Both the position numbers and the translations under genes were made by a program. Under the pieces are notes generated by a model. That model was not told the DNA's origin. It saw nothing but the letters and a program-made list of their open reading frames with translations, and searched no databases. 64,000 bases of DNA from Bagarius yarrelli. Its lineage: Eukaryota > Chordata > Actinopteri > Siluriformes > Sisoridae. The stretch covers positions 6,655,597-6,719,596 of the forward strand of contig VCAZ01000001.1 of the NCBI GenBank assembly GCA_005784505.1. Reading direction: 5' to 3'. This document shows, piece after piece, positions 1 through 10,310 of the stretch. Positions within the stretch are counted from its first letter, which is position 1, and the number at the start of each line of letters is the position of its first letter.

Positions 1-774
1 TGGAGAAGAGCTACATATGGGTTTCATTGGCAGGTGTTTAAAACATGGCCACATACAGTGGTTGACTGTTGTGTATTATTTTTAGACATCTATACATTAG
101 CTAGCATGTTTCATTCATTGATGAACCTAAATAAGCAAACCAGCAAATAACCCACTACAAGTTTACATAAAGGCCTGAAGTAAATTTATGTAATTAATAC
201 CACTCCGAGGATCACCCTAGCAGCCTTTCAACACACTTAGTACTGTCTGACTTTGTTTTATAGTTATAACAGTGTAATAACGTATATATAATCAAATTCA
301 CCATAAAAAAATAGGACTTTTTGTTTAAGTACAATTCTCTGGTGGCTGAAATGGGGCAATGGTGGCTTAAACAAGGCAGTGGTGGCTCAAATGGTTAAGG
401 CGCTGAATTGTTAATTGGAAGACCTGGGTTCAAGCCCCACCACTGCCAGTCAGCAAGACCCTTAAAACCCTTCCTGCTCCAGGGGTGTTGTATTATAGCT
501 GACCCTGCACCCTGACCCCAACTTTCTAAAATGGGATATGCAAAGAAACTAATTTCACTGTGCTATAAAAAAGTATGTGACAAATAAATACATTTACATT
601 TTGAATAGAATTTGAATAGTTTTTGTTTTTTACTAATAGCTAGCAATTAATAATACTAAACACTGTATTCCTCGAAGGACAGCAGTTTGAATAAAGTAAT
701 ATATAAACACTTTGTTCCGGTTAATGATTTATTAGAACAATATAGAGAAACAGTTTGTCTTTGTTTGTCTGCAG
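1..774. other. Intron of cracr2a
   Basis: AT-rich intronic DNA left of the first recognised exon. Apart from one SINE (352-600) no exon was found; the P-loop exon expected upstream is not here. Confidence 0.6.
352..600 (+). mobile_element. tRNA-headed SINE, 'GACCCCAACTT' tail type
   Basis: The head has an A-box-like TGGCTCAAATGGTTAAGGC and a B-box-like GGTTCAAGCCC. The body has ctgacccc and aactttct, and the tail runs aatttcactgtgctat to gacaaataaat. A second copy is at 27225-27460. Confidence 0.75.
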
Positions 775-991
775 ATTTCAAAGCATCACCAAGCAGTTTT
801 TTCGCAAGGCTGATGGAATAGTGGTGACCTACGACATCACGCTGCGTGACAGCTTTAAATCTGTACGCTCCTGGCTAGTGAGCATACAAGAAGCTGTTGG
901 GGGCCCAGTTCCCATCATGATTCTGGGCAATAAATCAGACAGGGAGAGTATGAGACAGGTGGCAACTGAGGAAGGGGAAAAGCTTGCTATG
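775..991 (+). CDS. cracr2a: cracr2a exon: switch II to G4
   Basis: The acceptor is ctgcag ending at 774; the first base completes a split Arg codon (phase 2 entry). It holds the DGIVVTYDIT strand and NKSD, and ends in phase 0 at ATG before gtaagg. Confidence 0.85.
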
Positions 992-3173
992 GTAAGGCAT
1001 CAAAAACTTAAAATACTAAATATTAGTTTAAATTCCATCGCGGTAATCATCGAAATGTTTCATCATGTCTACCAGGAAGCACAATTGCTATTCTACGAGT
1101 GCAGTGCTTATTCAGGCTACAATGTGCTAGAGGCCATGGTACACCTAGCCAGGTAAAATGAACCACAAAACACATTCCTACTCATCACAAAGAATATCAC
1201 AGCACTGTTAATTTGGCTAATTTATCTCTGATTGGTCTAAATGAGTTTAGTCTTGTATATGTTATGGTTTCTATTAGGGCTGCACAATATTGAGGATAAA
1301 TGCGATATGCAATAGCATGCTAAATATTGCGATATTTGATATGCGGTAAGATATTTAAAAAAAATTATAGAACCAACATAAGTTTTTTTTAAATACATTC
1401 ACCTGTGTTTAAAGATTTTTCTGGCGAGCAGAGCTAATACGCAATTTGCGCTTGGTTTTGCAGTGACTTTTTTAAGTGTTTCCCCTTTATCTAAATAGAA
1501 CTTCAGTCTGCATGTGGTCGTCACTTTTAAAAGCCAAATACTGCCTCTTTGTTTTGGCACTAAATTCTGGGCTGCAAATGCCTCAGGCTGACTCATTTTA
1601 TCATTTTAAGTGGTTATGAAACTTTGTGGCTTGTTGTTGTTCTTGCGTCAAAGCTCGTGCTCGCATATTCCATCATCCGCGTGCCAGATATTTTACTATA
1701 TAAATTTTTAAGTGTTAAATTGCTTATTGTGATATTCAGATAATTTTGATATATTGTCCAACCCTACCGTGCAGTTTCTATAAACTTTTATGTTGGATGC
1801 TCCATAATAATCTAGGAGTAATAATCAAAGAATTGTTGTTAAATAAAGAAGAAGAAAGAATAATTGATATAATAATTGACCCAGGTTCGATTCCGGCTCT
1901 GGTCCTTTCCGATGCAGATATGTTATATAGGTAATTATATAGGTAAAGCAATTACTTATTAAAAAAAAATAAATAAAAGAATTTAACACCAAAAATAATT
2001 ATAACAATGTAGTTTTCTGTTGGTTCCATTCAGCAGCAGATCATCAAGTGTTTTATTCTGTAGAAACTGGCATCATTATTGAGTGACATACTTAGTTCTG
2101 ATGGCCTGACCACTGTAAAGTAGTGACAGGAAGATGTGGGTGTAGACAATAGATTTTATTGTGGTTTGCTTTTGTCGTTTAAGCAACAGTGTAAAATAGC
2201 TGATGTATTTATATTATTAGGTAACAGAATTTCAGAAAACCGGAGGTGTTTGGTGGTTTTGGTGTAAATGGTGTTGTATTAAAAAAAAGGAACGATAGAA
2301 CATAAATCACCAGCAATCAGTAAAAGCCTGTGTGTGTGTGAGCTACAATAGTGTCTATTGTGTCATTCTGTCAAGATGTGTTGCTCAGTTGGCAAAAAAA
2401 CATTTTGCAATTCTTTGGTGCCAAATAAACCGTTTTTGAAAGGGTCTATAAATGGAATCATGTAAAGTCTATCAGTTACTCGTTAAAGTTGTGGTACGTG
2501 CCATTGAAATTTGAAAAGTGCTTGCAAATTGTTTAGCTGTTTTGTTTCAGGATGAAGAAAAAGGCGTAGTTCTAATTATAATTTAAAAGAAACATTTTAA
2601 AGCCTGTATATTGACTGTAATACATAAATATATTGTAATCTATGCTTGTTTTTTTGCTTTTTTTAACAATAATGATTGCACTATACATCCTAGAGCAGTA
2701 TATCTTGAACTACCATGATCTATTCCGTGGAACAAAATTATTTCATATTATTAATTGTTCATTTATTATTTTATTTCTTAGTTTTTCTCCATTTTTCTTA
2801 TTATATCATTGTATGCTGTTAATATATTACATCATTTTTTACACATGTTTTTTTCTGTTTTTTTTAATGACTGTACTAATATTTCAATCCTGGATATTTA
2901 ACATTACATCAGATTCAAGAATATTTTTAGGTCTGTTGGTTTTGCATCAATGGTTTAAATCAAATCTAATCAGGACCTCGTTATAGTCTGGTTGGTGGGC
3001 TGGATTATGTTTTGGAATTTCTGAATCCTGTTCAATGTCTTGTTTTTTTACTGATTTGTATATCTTGCTTATTTATCGACTCAAGAGTGCTGAAGGAGCA
3101 GGAGGACAGAGTTTGGAAGAACACAGTGAATCTGGTGAATCGTTCTGGGAAAAAGAAATCCTGCTGCACGTGA
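775..3173 (+). CDS. cracr2a: CRACR2A-like large Rab GTPase, 3' part (last three coding exons)
   Basis: Exons 775-991, 1076-1152 and 3086-3173 join in phase, with GT/AG at each internal border, to encode the C-terminal half of a Rab GTPase domain. It opens in the switch II region (FQSITKQFFRKADGIVV, after a codon split by the upstream intron), carries NKSD (guanine-binding G4) and ECSA (G5), and ends GKKKSCCT with TGA at 3171-3173. The CC near the end is a Rab-type geranylgeranylation site. Large Rabs of the EF-hand group (CRACR2A/Rab46, RASEF/Rab45, Rab44) share this domain; the ECSAYSGYNV stretch and the tail following HLARVLKEQED fit CRACR2A best, from memory. The family couples Ca2+ sensing by N-terminal EF hands to vesicle traffic; those hands, the coiled coil and the P-loop lie left of the window. 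The tail-to-tail position with prmt8 supports the call. RASEF or a fish CRACR2B with a Rab domain remain alternatives. Confidence 0.82.
1076..1152 (+). CDS. cracr2a: cracr2a exon: G5 box
   Basis: The exon follows an acceptor ending at 1075 and encodes LLFYECSAYSGYNV through VHLA; it ends with two bases of a split Arg codon before gtaaaa. The upstream intron is only 84 bases and is in-frame open. Confidence 0.85.
1275..1773. mobile_element. hAT-type MITE
   Basis: Left end TAGGGCTGCACAATAT is matched by the inverted right end TAGGGTTGGACAATAT (ending near 1766). GTTTCTAT occurs at 1267-1274 and again at 1774-1781, as an 8-bp target duplication would, though seven extra bases separate the second from the inverted end. 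It lies in the cracr2a intron and has no transposase. Confidence 0.6.
3086..3173 (+). CDS. cracr2a: cracr2a last coding exon with prenylation tail
   Basis: The first base completes the split Arg codon (AG+A). The exon reads VLKEQEDRVW and continues to GKKKSCCT, then TGA at 3171-3173. The di-cysteine near the end is the expected Rab lipidation site. A possible poly(A) signal (aataaa, 4207-4212) lies about 1 kb downstream; it is only a candidate. Confidence 0.8.
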
Positions 3174-3418
3174 CACACATTCACACACAAACACAGGTAT
3201 ATTTAATGTGTAGCATATGAAAAGAAGCGCTGGAGGTGAACAGCTAACCTGTAATTAGAAACCATCAACGAAAAAGAACCAATTTTTTCTGCTCTGCACT
3301 TCTATGATGTTATTGTTGTGTCAGTTGTGTCAAAAGTGTCAATTTCTGCCATTTAACAGATACCCTTTTCCAGAGCGACCTACATTTGCATATTTATTTT
3401 TATCCAGCAGAACAGTCA

Positions 3419-3775
3419 AAGCAGCACGGTGGCTTAGTGATTAGCACTGTTGCCTCACAGCAAGAAGGTCCCAGGTTTGTATCCACAGCAGGGGTCTTTC
3501 TGTGTAGAGTTTGTATGGTCTCCCCGTGCTTATGTAGGTTTACTCCGGGTACTCCATTTTTTTCCAACAGTCCAAAAACATGTATGTTCGGTCAATTAGT
3601 GATTCTAAGTTGCCCATAGGAGTGAGTGTGTGTGGTTGTTTGACTGTATGTGGCCCTAGAATAGATTGGTTGTACCCCTGCCTTTCACCTATTGACAGCT
3701 GGTATAGACTCCAGCAGATCCCTGTGGTCCTGATTAGGAATAAGCAGGTATAGACAATAGATGAATGGATGGAAA
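3419..3775 (+). mobile_element. Long SINE-like repeat, 'GCACGGTGG' head type
   Basis: Starts agcagcacggtggcttagtg, continues through gcctcacagcaagaaggtcc and the conserved middle around ccaaaaacatgtatgtt, and ends near gattaggaataagc. Other copies are at 28895-29180 (minus), 49541-49900 (plus) and 63640-63942 (minus). Confidence 0.75.
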
Positions 3776-4005
3776 GACGGATGAAAGAGTTGGTGGGGAC
3801 TTGTGGGGACTTGAATCCACAATCTTCCCATTAGCAGTCCAACGCCTTAACCACTAAGCTACCACTTTCCACTATTTAATCACTCAGACTTGTGGAATCA
3901 TGTGACAGTAATCGTAAAACTAATGAGGTAGTTCAGTTGATTTTGTTTGGAATTTAAATCCAATTACAAGTAAGGCAAGATCTTATAAGATCTTAGATTA
4001 GGAAA

Positions 4006-4190
4006 AATGGTAGCTTAATAGGTCAGGTGTTGGACTGTAATTGGGAGATCGGGGTTCAATTCCAAGCACCACCAAGCTGCCACTGCTGGGCCCCTGAGCA
4101 AGGCTCCTAACCTCCAATTGCTAAGCTATGTAAGAGATAAATGTAGGTCGCTCTGGATAAGGGCGTCTGCCAGACACAACAAGTGTAAAT
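4006..4190 (+). mobile_element. tRNA-headed SINE, 'GTCGCTCTGGATAAG' tail type
   Basis: Has a tRNA-like head (ggtagcttaataggtcaggt, ggggttcaattcc), a middle with gagcaaggctcctaacc, and the tail gtcgctctggataagggcg. This is the commonest repeat of the window. Confidence 0.8.
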
Positions 4191-4991
4191 TCTATGTCCT
4201 GTTCTTAATAAAAGTTTCATAAAATGTTATATAAATATATAATTAGTTTTTCTACTGTTATTCCATGTACAGGTTTTGAATATATATATATATAACTTGT
4301 TATGCAACCTGTAAAGAATTATGATGTAAAATACAAAATGTGTATTTTTTTAAATATATGTATATAAACATATCAAAAACACATCATTTTCACATCTCTG
4401 ATTTATTTAACGCTTCCAGCTTCCGAAGTTCCCAACAAATACTTGCATAAATTAGTTGAATTAAGCTGAACTAACATTTTTTTAAATTAAAAATACCTAA
4501 AGAATAAAACATGCCAATAAAAATATGAATAAGTCAACCACCAAAAAGAAGTAGCGATTGAATAAGTTATTGAGGCATAAATTTAATATTTAAAAAAAAA
4601 CAAGCAATCGTCTTCCTTGATGCTGTTTTTTTTAAAAATACTTACATGTATTTTGTAAGTTTTGTAAAATTTTGGGCAATTTGTTGCCTCATTTGTTTTA
4701 AAAATCACATTACATTATAGATTACTATTCAACACTGTACTAGCTTTCACGCTTTCTCACTAAAATGAAGAACAGCTAAGACATTCTCAAGGTCATTGAC
4801 ATTCAACGTGGTGCTTTCTCACAGACTGGTGGTGTTGCAGAACTGGAGGACTGATGACAGTATTGCTCTTTGGATGTAGTTCCCACTATTCTGCTGCTGG
4901 TCTCTCCTGTTTGGTCAGAGCATATAACAGCGTCCTGCGTCGTTGTCTGGACGGTCCAGCTGTTGAGGGAATGTCTTCCTCTGTTGGAATC

Positions 4992-5075
4992 CTACCGCAT
5001 CTTGTAGTCGTGAGAAATCGCTGCATCACAGAGCTGCCCCTTGAAATCGAGCTCAAATGTAAAGTCCAGGTCACG
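4992..5075 (-). CDS. prmt8: prmt8 exon 10, C terminus and stop
   Basis: After acceptor cctctag the exon reads RDLDFTFELDFKGQLC, DAAISHDYKMR and TAG (4994-4992). It is short and sits 1.5 kb from exon 9, beyond an RTE LINE tail in the intron, so it is easily missed. A candidate poly(A) signal on this strand (tttatt on plus, 4402-4407) lies about 590 bases downstream. Confidence 0.95.
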   Translation of the reverse strand, partial: RDLDFTFELDFKGQLCDAAISHDYKMR

Positions 5076-8000
5076 CTAGAGGAAAAAAAAAAAGACTTGA
5101 AGGAGGAGGTTGTCCAGTTATGCTTACAAGATATTTATACACTGGAAAGAGTTAATCACTTATAGACATGGTTTATATAGCTGCTCTATGTGTCAGGAGT
5201 GATGTGTAACAGGAGAATATCAGCTAGAATCAAGGGGAAGGTGTACAAGACAGTGGACCAGCTATGATGTATGGATTAGAGACAGTGGCACTGAGGAAGA
5301 GACAGGTGGCAGAGCTGGAAGTAGCAGAACTGAAGATGTTGAGGTTTTCTTTGGGAGTGAGGAGGTTGGACAGGATTAGGGACGAGTTCATCAGGGAGAC
5401 GGCTCATGTTATATGTTTGGGGGGGAAAGTCAGGGAAGCCAGATTAAGGTGGTCTGGACATGTACAGGGGAGGGATAGTGAATATGTTAGTAGAAGGATG
5501 TTAGAAATGAAGCTACCAGGCAGAAGGCGAAAGAAAGACCAAAGAGGAGGTATATGGATACGTTAAATGAGGACATGAAGTTAGTGGGTGTGAGTGAAGA
5601 GGATGTAGAGAATAGGGTTAGGTGGAGACAGATGATTCACTGTGGCGACCCCTAAAAAGGAAAAGCCAAAAGGAAAAGAAGATTTAATTTTTTTTCTGGT
5701 CTCCACATACATGATACAAATTCTATCAATTTAAACAGACTTACACACACTTAGAACAGTTGGGTTATAATGACCCAGCAGAAAATCCAATAGTGGGTTG
5801 AAATAGCAACTACCCCTTGTTGGGTTATTTTAACTTAATTCTTTGGGTAGTAGTTTTAACACAATTTTGCTTGGAATGCTATCATGCTACACTGATACAA
5901 CGTTTATCTTTACATCTTTAAAGGTAAAATGTTTAATATTTTGTTGTGGCTATAAAATAAGCGTCGGTGTCATTAGTCAAAGATATAAAACTGACAAAAA
6001 AGGGGTCGACGGGGGTTAAAACTAAGTTAAAAATAGACATATTTGTGAAGAAAATGCGATGATATTAATGTGTAAGGGCTACACATTACAGTCATGTTAT
6101 AAAGAAACAAAGTTAGCACATATATGCGTAAAGTGTATGAAATTAAATGATCTGTGTATTTTTGGTGAGAGCTGTGCCGGCTGATTGTTAAAATTGAAAA
6201 TTTAACCCAACTGTTTGCAAACAACCCAATAGAAGTTTAAAAAAAAAAAAATACATAAACATAAAAATCCATATAAATTTGTCCAGGCTTTAAAAGATAA
6301 GATGTCTAAACACTTATAGTATCCGCATCTGCTACAATTATCAAAAAAAATAGTTTTGGGATAAGATAAGCAATATTATTGACTAAATTGTTGTGTAAAA
6401 AATAAAAGGAGAACCATTTGTGGCTTTGCATGAGCTGATTTCCTGCAAAAAAAGGGCTCGAATAAATCCAAGGTCAAAATCAGGCTCTTGCACTTATTGA
6501 ATATTTTTTCACATTATTTCTTATGCCACAAATAACAATACGTTCAATTGTTATGCTAAATCCTCTCTCCTTTTTCTCTATTTGATTGCTGACTTACCTC
6601 ATTTTTTTCATTGGGTTTGACGGCGATGCTGCCCAGGATCTCCTCGCCTCTTCTCACTGTCAGGTAATCCTCTAGGTAAAACACAGTCTGCTTCCAGTGA
6701 GTACTAGGAGCATCAGGAGCTAAAAATATCACGGATAAACGAACAATATCAATGTGTTCATTCTGGGATAAGATCGAAAATGACTTTTTCGTAAAATATG
6801 TACAGTATATTGGTTTGGTGTACTTCATCAGAACTGGTAGATCAAAGAGAACCTGTAGAGAAGCCGGTCTTCTTGTGACACTTGGTGAACTCGATGTTGA
6901 AGTAGGTGACAAGACCGTGGATGTAGTCGTTTCTTTGGATCTGCAAGCAAAATGCTGAGGTGAAGGTTAGATCTTCCATCCTTACTGTGTAGATGTCCAC
7001 CTCCTGCAAAGCACACATCGTCATGCAGCCACATTTTTTTTAAAAATAGTATTAAACATTATGGGTAAAAAACAGAAAGCTTGTCCTATTTAAAAATTGT
7101 GATTGTTAATTATTATTAAAAAAAGAAAAATGTAAGATGCACTATGATTAGGAAAGCGATAATAAAAGAGGGAGGCGATGAATAGGTATAACAGGAAAAC
7201 AAGTAAACAAGTAACAAGCCAGAGGTTAGAAACTGAGAAAGGATTTTTTTATTTAAAAAGAATTTGCCTTATTTGATCTATTGCACTTTTTGCTGACTTC
7301 TTTTTTATCTAAATACTGAATAAAACATTTTCAATTCTATCTGCAAAAGTATTTATCTTCTATACAGCTATTTTTATACGATGGAATCTTTCTAAAACAC
7401 TTGAGATTATGCCCCTCGCCAAAGTAATAACCCTGGCAAACTGTTCAGCTCTGTTTATTAAAAGTACACAGTAAGAATGTTCTAGTTGCTATATCGTGGA
7501 TTGGAAAAGAAGTTATAAAGCTTTACTTGCACCTTTAATCATTATATAAACAGCAGATCATAAAATTCATTCATCGTCCTACTTGATTATGTCATTAAAT
7601 AAACCCAGCACTAAGATAACACTCCATTATTCATTTTGGATCCCCTGATACACCATCTAAAGCGTCAATAATCCTTAAATGCTTAAATGCCACTTTAACT
7701 TGTCTGGCACTTTGTTCTTGTATTTATGCCCTTTTTTCTTGAGAAAAAAAATCTTTTTGAGAAGTAATCTAAGACTAAACTTGTGTGCTTTATATCAATT
7801 AATGGTGCACAAAAGTAAGAGGTCAGGATTTAGGCACAAAAAGATCACAAGATGAAACAACAGAATTGAGCCTATTTTAGACGGTGCCAATTAACCACAG
7901 GGCACATTTGAAAAGGATTTAAAAACAATTTGGAGCTGCTCAACAGCTTATAACATATCTATTACACAATTATAACTTAGAGGAAACCTCTTAAACACAG

Positions 8001-10273
8001 GGACAGCATTTTACATAAACACACATATTCAAAACCCTAATTCTAGGAGTACAGTTTAACCACTAAGCTACTCCAACTACTTAATGATACACTATATTGC
8101 CAAAAGTTTGTGGTCAAGTAACCATCAGATTCATATGTGGTTCCTCTCCAAAATGTTGCTACAATTTTGGAAGCGCAGAGTTGTCTAGAATGTTTTTGTA
8201 TGTTGTACCATTATATTATGCCTTCACTGGAACTAAGAGACTCCAACACTTTTCCAGCAAAACAATACACAAAGCTCCTGATCTTCTTTAAGACATGTTG
8301 TGATATGATTGGATAGCATTTAAAAACTTGAGTGTTCTGCACCAAACCTTGAACTTCACACCACGGTGTTTGGACAACACTTTTGGGATAAACTGGAACA
8401 CCGACTGCACCCCAGACATCCTTACCTGATGTTAGTGTCTGATTTAAAATCACATAAGATTCTGATGGTCAGGTGACCGCAAACTTTTGCTAATGTAGTG
8501 TATATTGGTCCTATAGTGTGGATGCATTAAACGCAAAAAATAAAACCAAAATAGCACCCAGTTATCAAGAAAGCCTCTTAATAATCATCAGACTATTATG
8601 TAACACTCACACAACATGTGTCCTGAGGTAACAACTAGTCAATCTGCTCACAAAAAGATCAATCATTCATCTTCACATTCACATATTACGTCTGACAAAC
8701 CCACATACTTACAAACACTGAATATTCCTACCTTAATAAGACAGGAGTTGGTCACGACTTGTTTCGGGTCCACAATATCGACCAGCGGTTCCATCATGGC
8801 AACGTTGCGAATGCAGGTCATGTCAAAACCGTAAACGTTCTCCCACCCTTATAGCCAGACAAAGAGACAGTCATTACTATTGTAACTAATAAAACAGGGT
8901 GTGACATGCTTTTACAGGTAAAAAAAAAAAATTCATTCCTGGAATAATACTGATTTCTTTCAAAAGTTAAAAAAAGAAAGTCAGGGTTTGTCGTTGTTAA
9001 ATAAATAAGAATAAACATTAAAAAATCCATCTATTTTATCTTTATCGGTAAAGAAATTACATTAATAAAGCAAAACACTAGTGTAGTTAATTGTAAGGTA
9101 TTGAGCCCAGTAGCACGCTCATAAATAAAAACCCTGGACCCTTCAGACTATTCTGTGCAAATGAATGAAATGAGGGCAGACCAGCAGTGACAACTGTGGG
9201 AAGTGGTAGCACAGTGGTTAAGGTGTTGGACCGCTAATTGGAAGATCAGGGTTTGATTCCCAGCACCACCAAGTTGCCACTGTTGGGTCCCCAATTGCTC
9301 AGTTGTATAAAAGAGATAATGTATTTGGTTAAGTTCATCTGCCAAATGCTGCAATTGCAATTGGTGGTGCTAGGAATGGAACCCCGATCTTTTGATTAGC
9401 AGTCCAATACCTTAACCACTAGGCTACCAATTTCCCCATATTTATTTTCTATCATGGGGTTCACTTTACTTTAATTCAGTTTGGCACATCATAGATTAAC
9501 TCGAAAATAAATAGGTTTATTTTTAATACAAATAAATGTCATTAAATAAGACCTTATGTCCACTTAACACCGAAAGGCGAAAGCAGATAGAGAGGGGGTG
9601 CAGGAACTTGTGTAACATGTTGGTGTGTGAAATATGGATCCTAACGTTGAGATTTTTTAGCAGAATTATCTTTTCCCAACACATGCTGTAAGAAGGTATG
9701 AAGATCCGACACCATCTGACATCCACTGAGATACCATTGAAGTTAAAAAGCTAATTTTAACTTCCTTTTATACATAACAGATTAACCATTGTTAAAACAA
9801 AACAAAAAAACCAATAAGGCTGCGAATGAGGTATGACCTTGTGGTGAATTCTTGTTACGTAAGCATAGCTCTTTGCTAGGAGAAGCGTTTACCTCTTCAG
9901 GGCGACTGTATGTGTTGAATTTGATGGAATGTACAAGTCATACCAAAGAGAGGGAAAAACTAATGTGTGCAGTAGCTGTTAAGTCATAATTCAAATCTCA
10001 AAACACTCTGGAAACAGGAAACTGACATCATCTGTTGTGTGTATATAAGAAGACATGGCTCTACCCTCTTCTCTCAAAAATTCAGCTGGTTATGATTTGT
10101 CACGTAGTGACACTTTGCTAGGTAAACAAGCGCAGTCCAAGAGGTCCTACTTAGGTTTCATCTGGACAAGTCTGAGGGCGATGGAAACATAAGTACAACC
10201 CAAAATTCTTTTAGGAACTCTACAGCGTTTCCCTCTTTCTGTTTGTATTTCTTTAAATGCTCTGTTGGTGTGG

Positions 10274-10310
<37 letters not shown>

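Larger units (their letters stand above)
3174..4991. other. Convergent gap between cracr2a and prmt8 stop codons
   Basis: Holds the 3' UTRs of both genes, the two SINE-like copies above and AT-rich unique DNA. Candidate poly(A) signals point at each other: aataaa on plus at 4207 and on minus at 4407-4402. No further coding sequence was seen. Confidence 0.5.

Noticed and set aside
352..430. tRNA-like A and B boxes here and in over a dozen other places
   Set aside because: They are heads of SINE copies: no acceptor stem closes and each is followed by a SINE body and tail. No genuine tRNA gene was found.
2642..2986. A 114-codon hydrophobic open frame in the cracr2a intron
   Set aside because: It is a product of T-rich intronic DNA. 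It has no recognisable domain, no codon bias, and lies between clear exons of another gene.
775..3173. Calling the Rab fragment an ordinary small Rab
   Set aside because: The FRKADGIVV and ECSAYSGYNV stretches and the conserved linkage to prmt8 fit the large EF-hand Rab group; an ordinary Rab is less likely, though the EF hands are outside the window.
4854..5165. Plus-strand open frame of 103 codons across prmt8 exon 10
   Set aside because: It is antisense to the recognisable C-terminal PRMT8 peptide and has no features of its own.
6752..7034. Open frames on both strands overlapping prmt8 exon 8
   Set aside because: They are shadow frames of the real exon 6853-7003; splice sites and homology fix the correct one.
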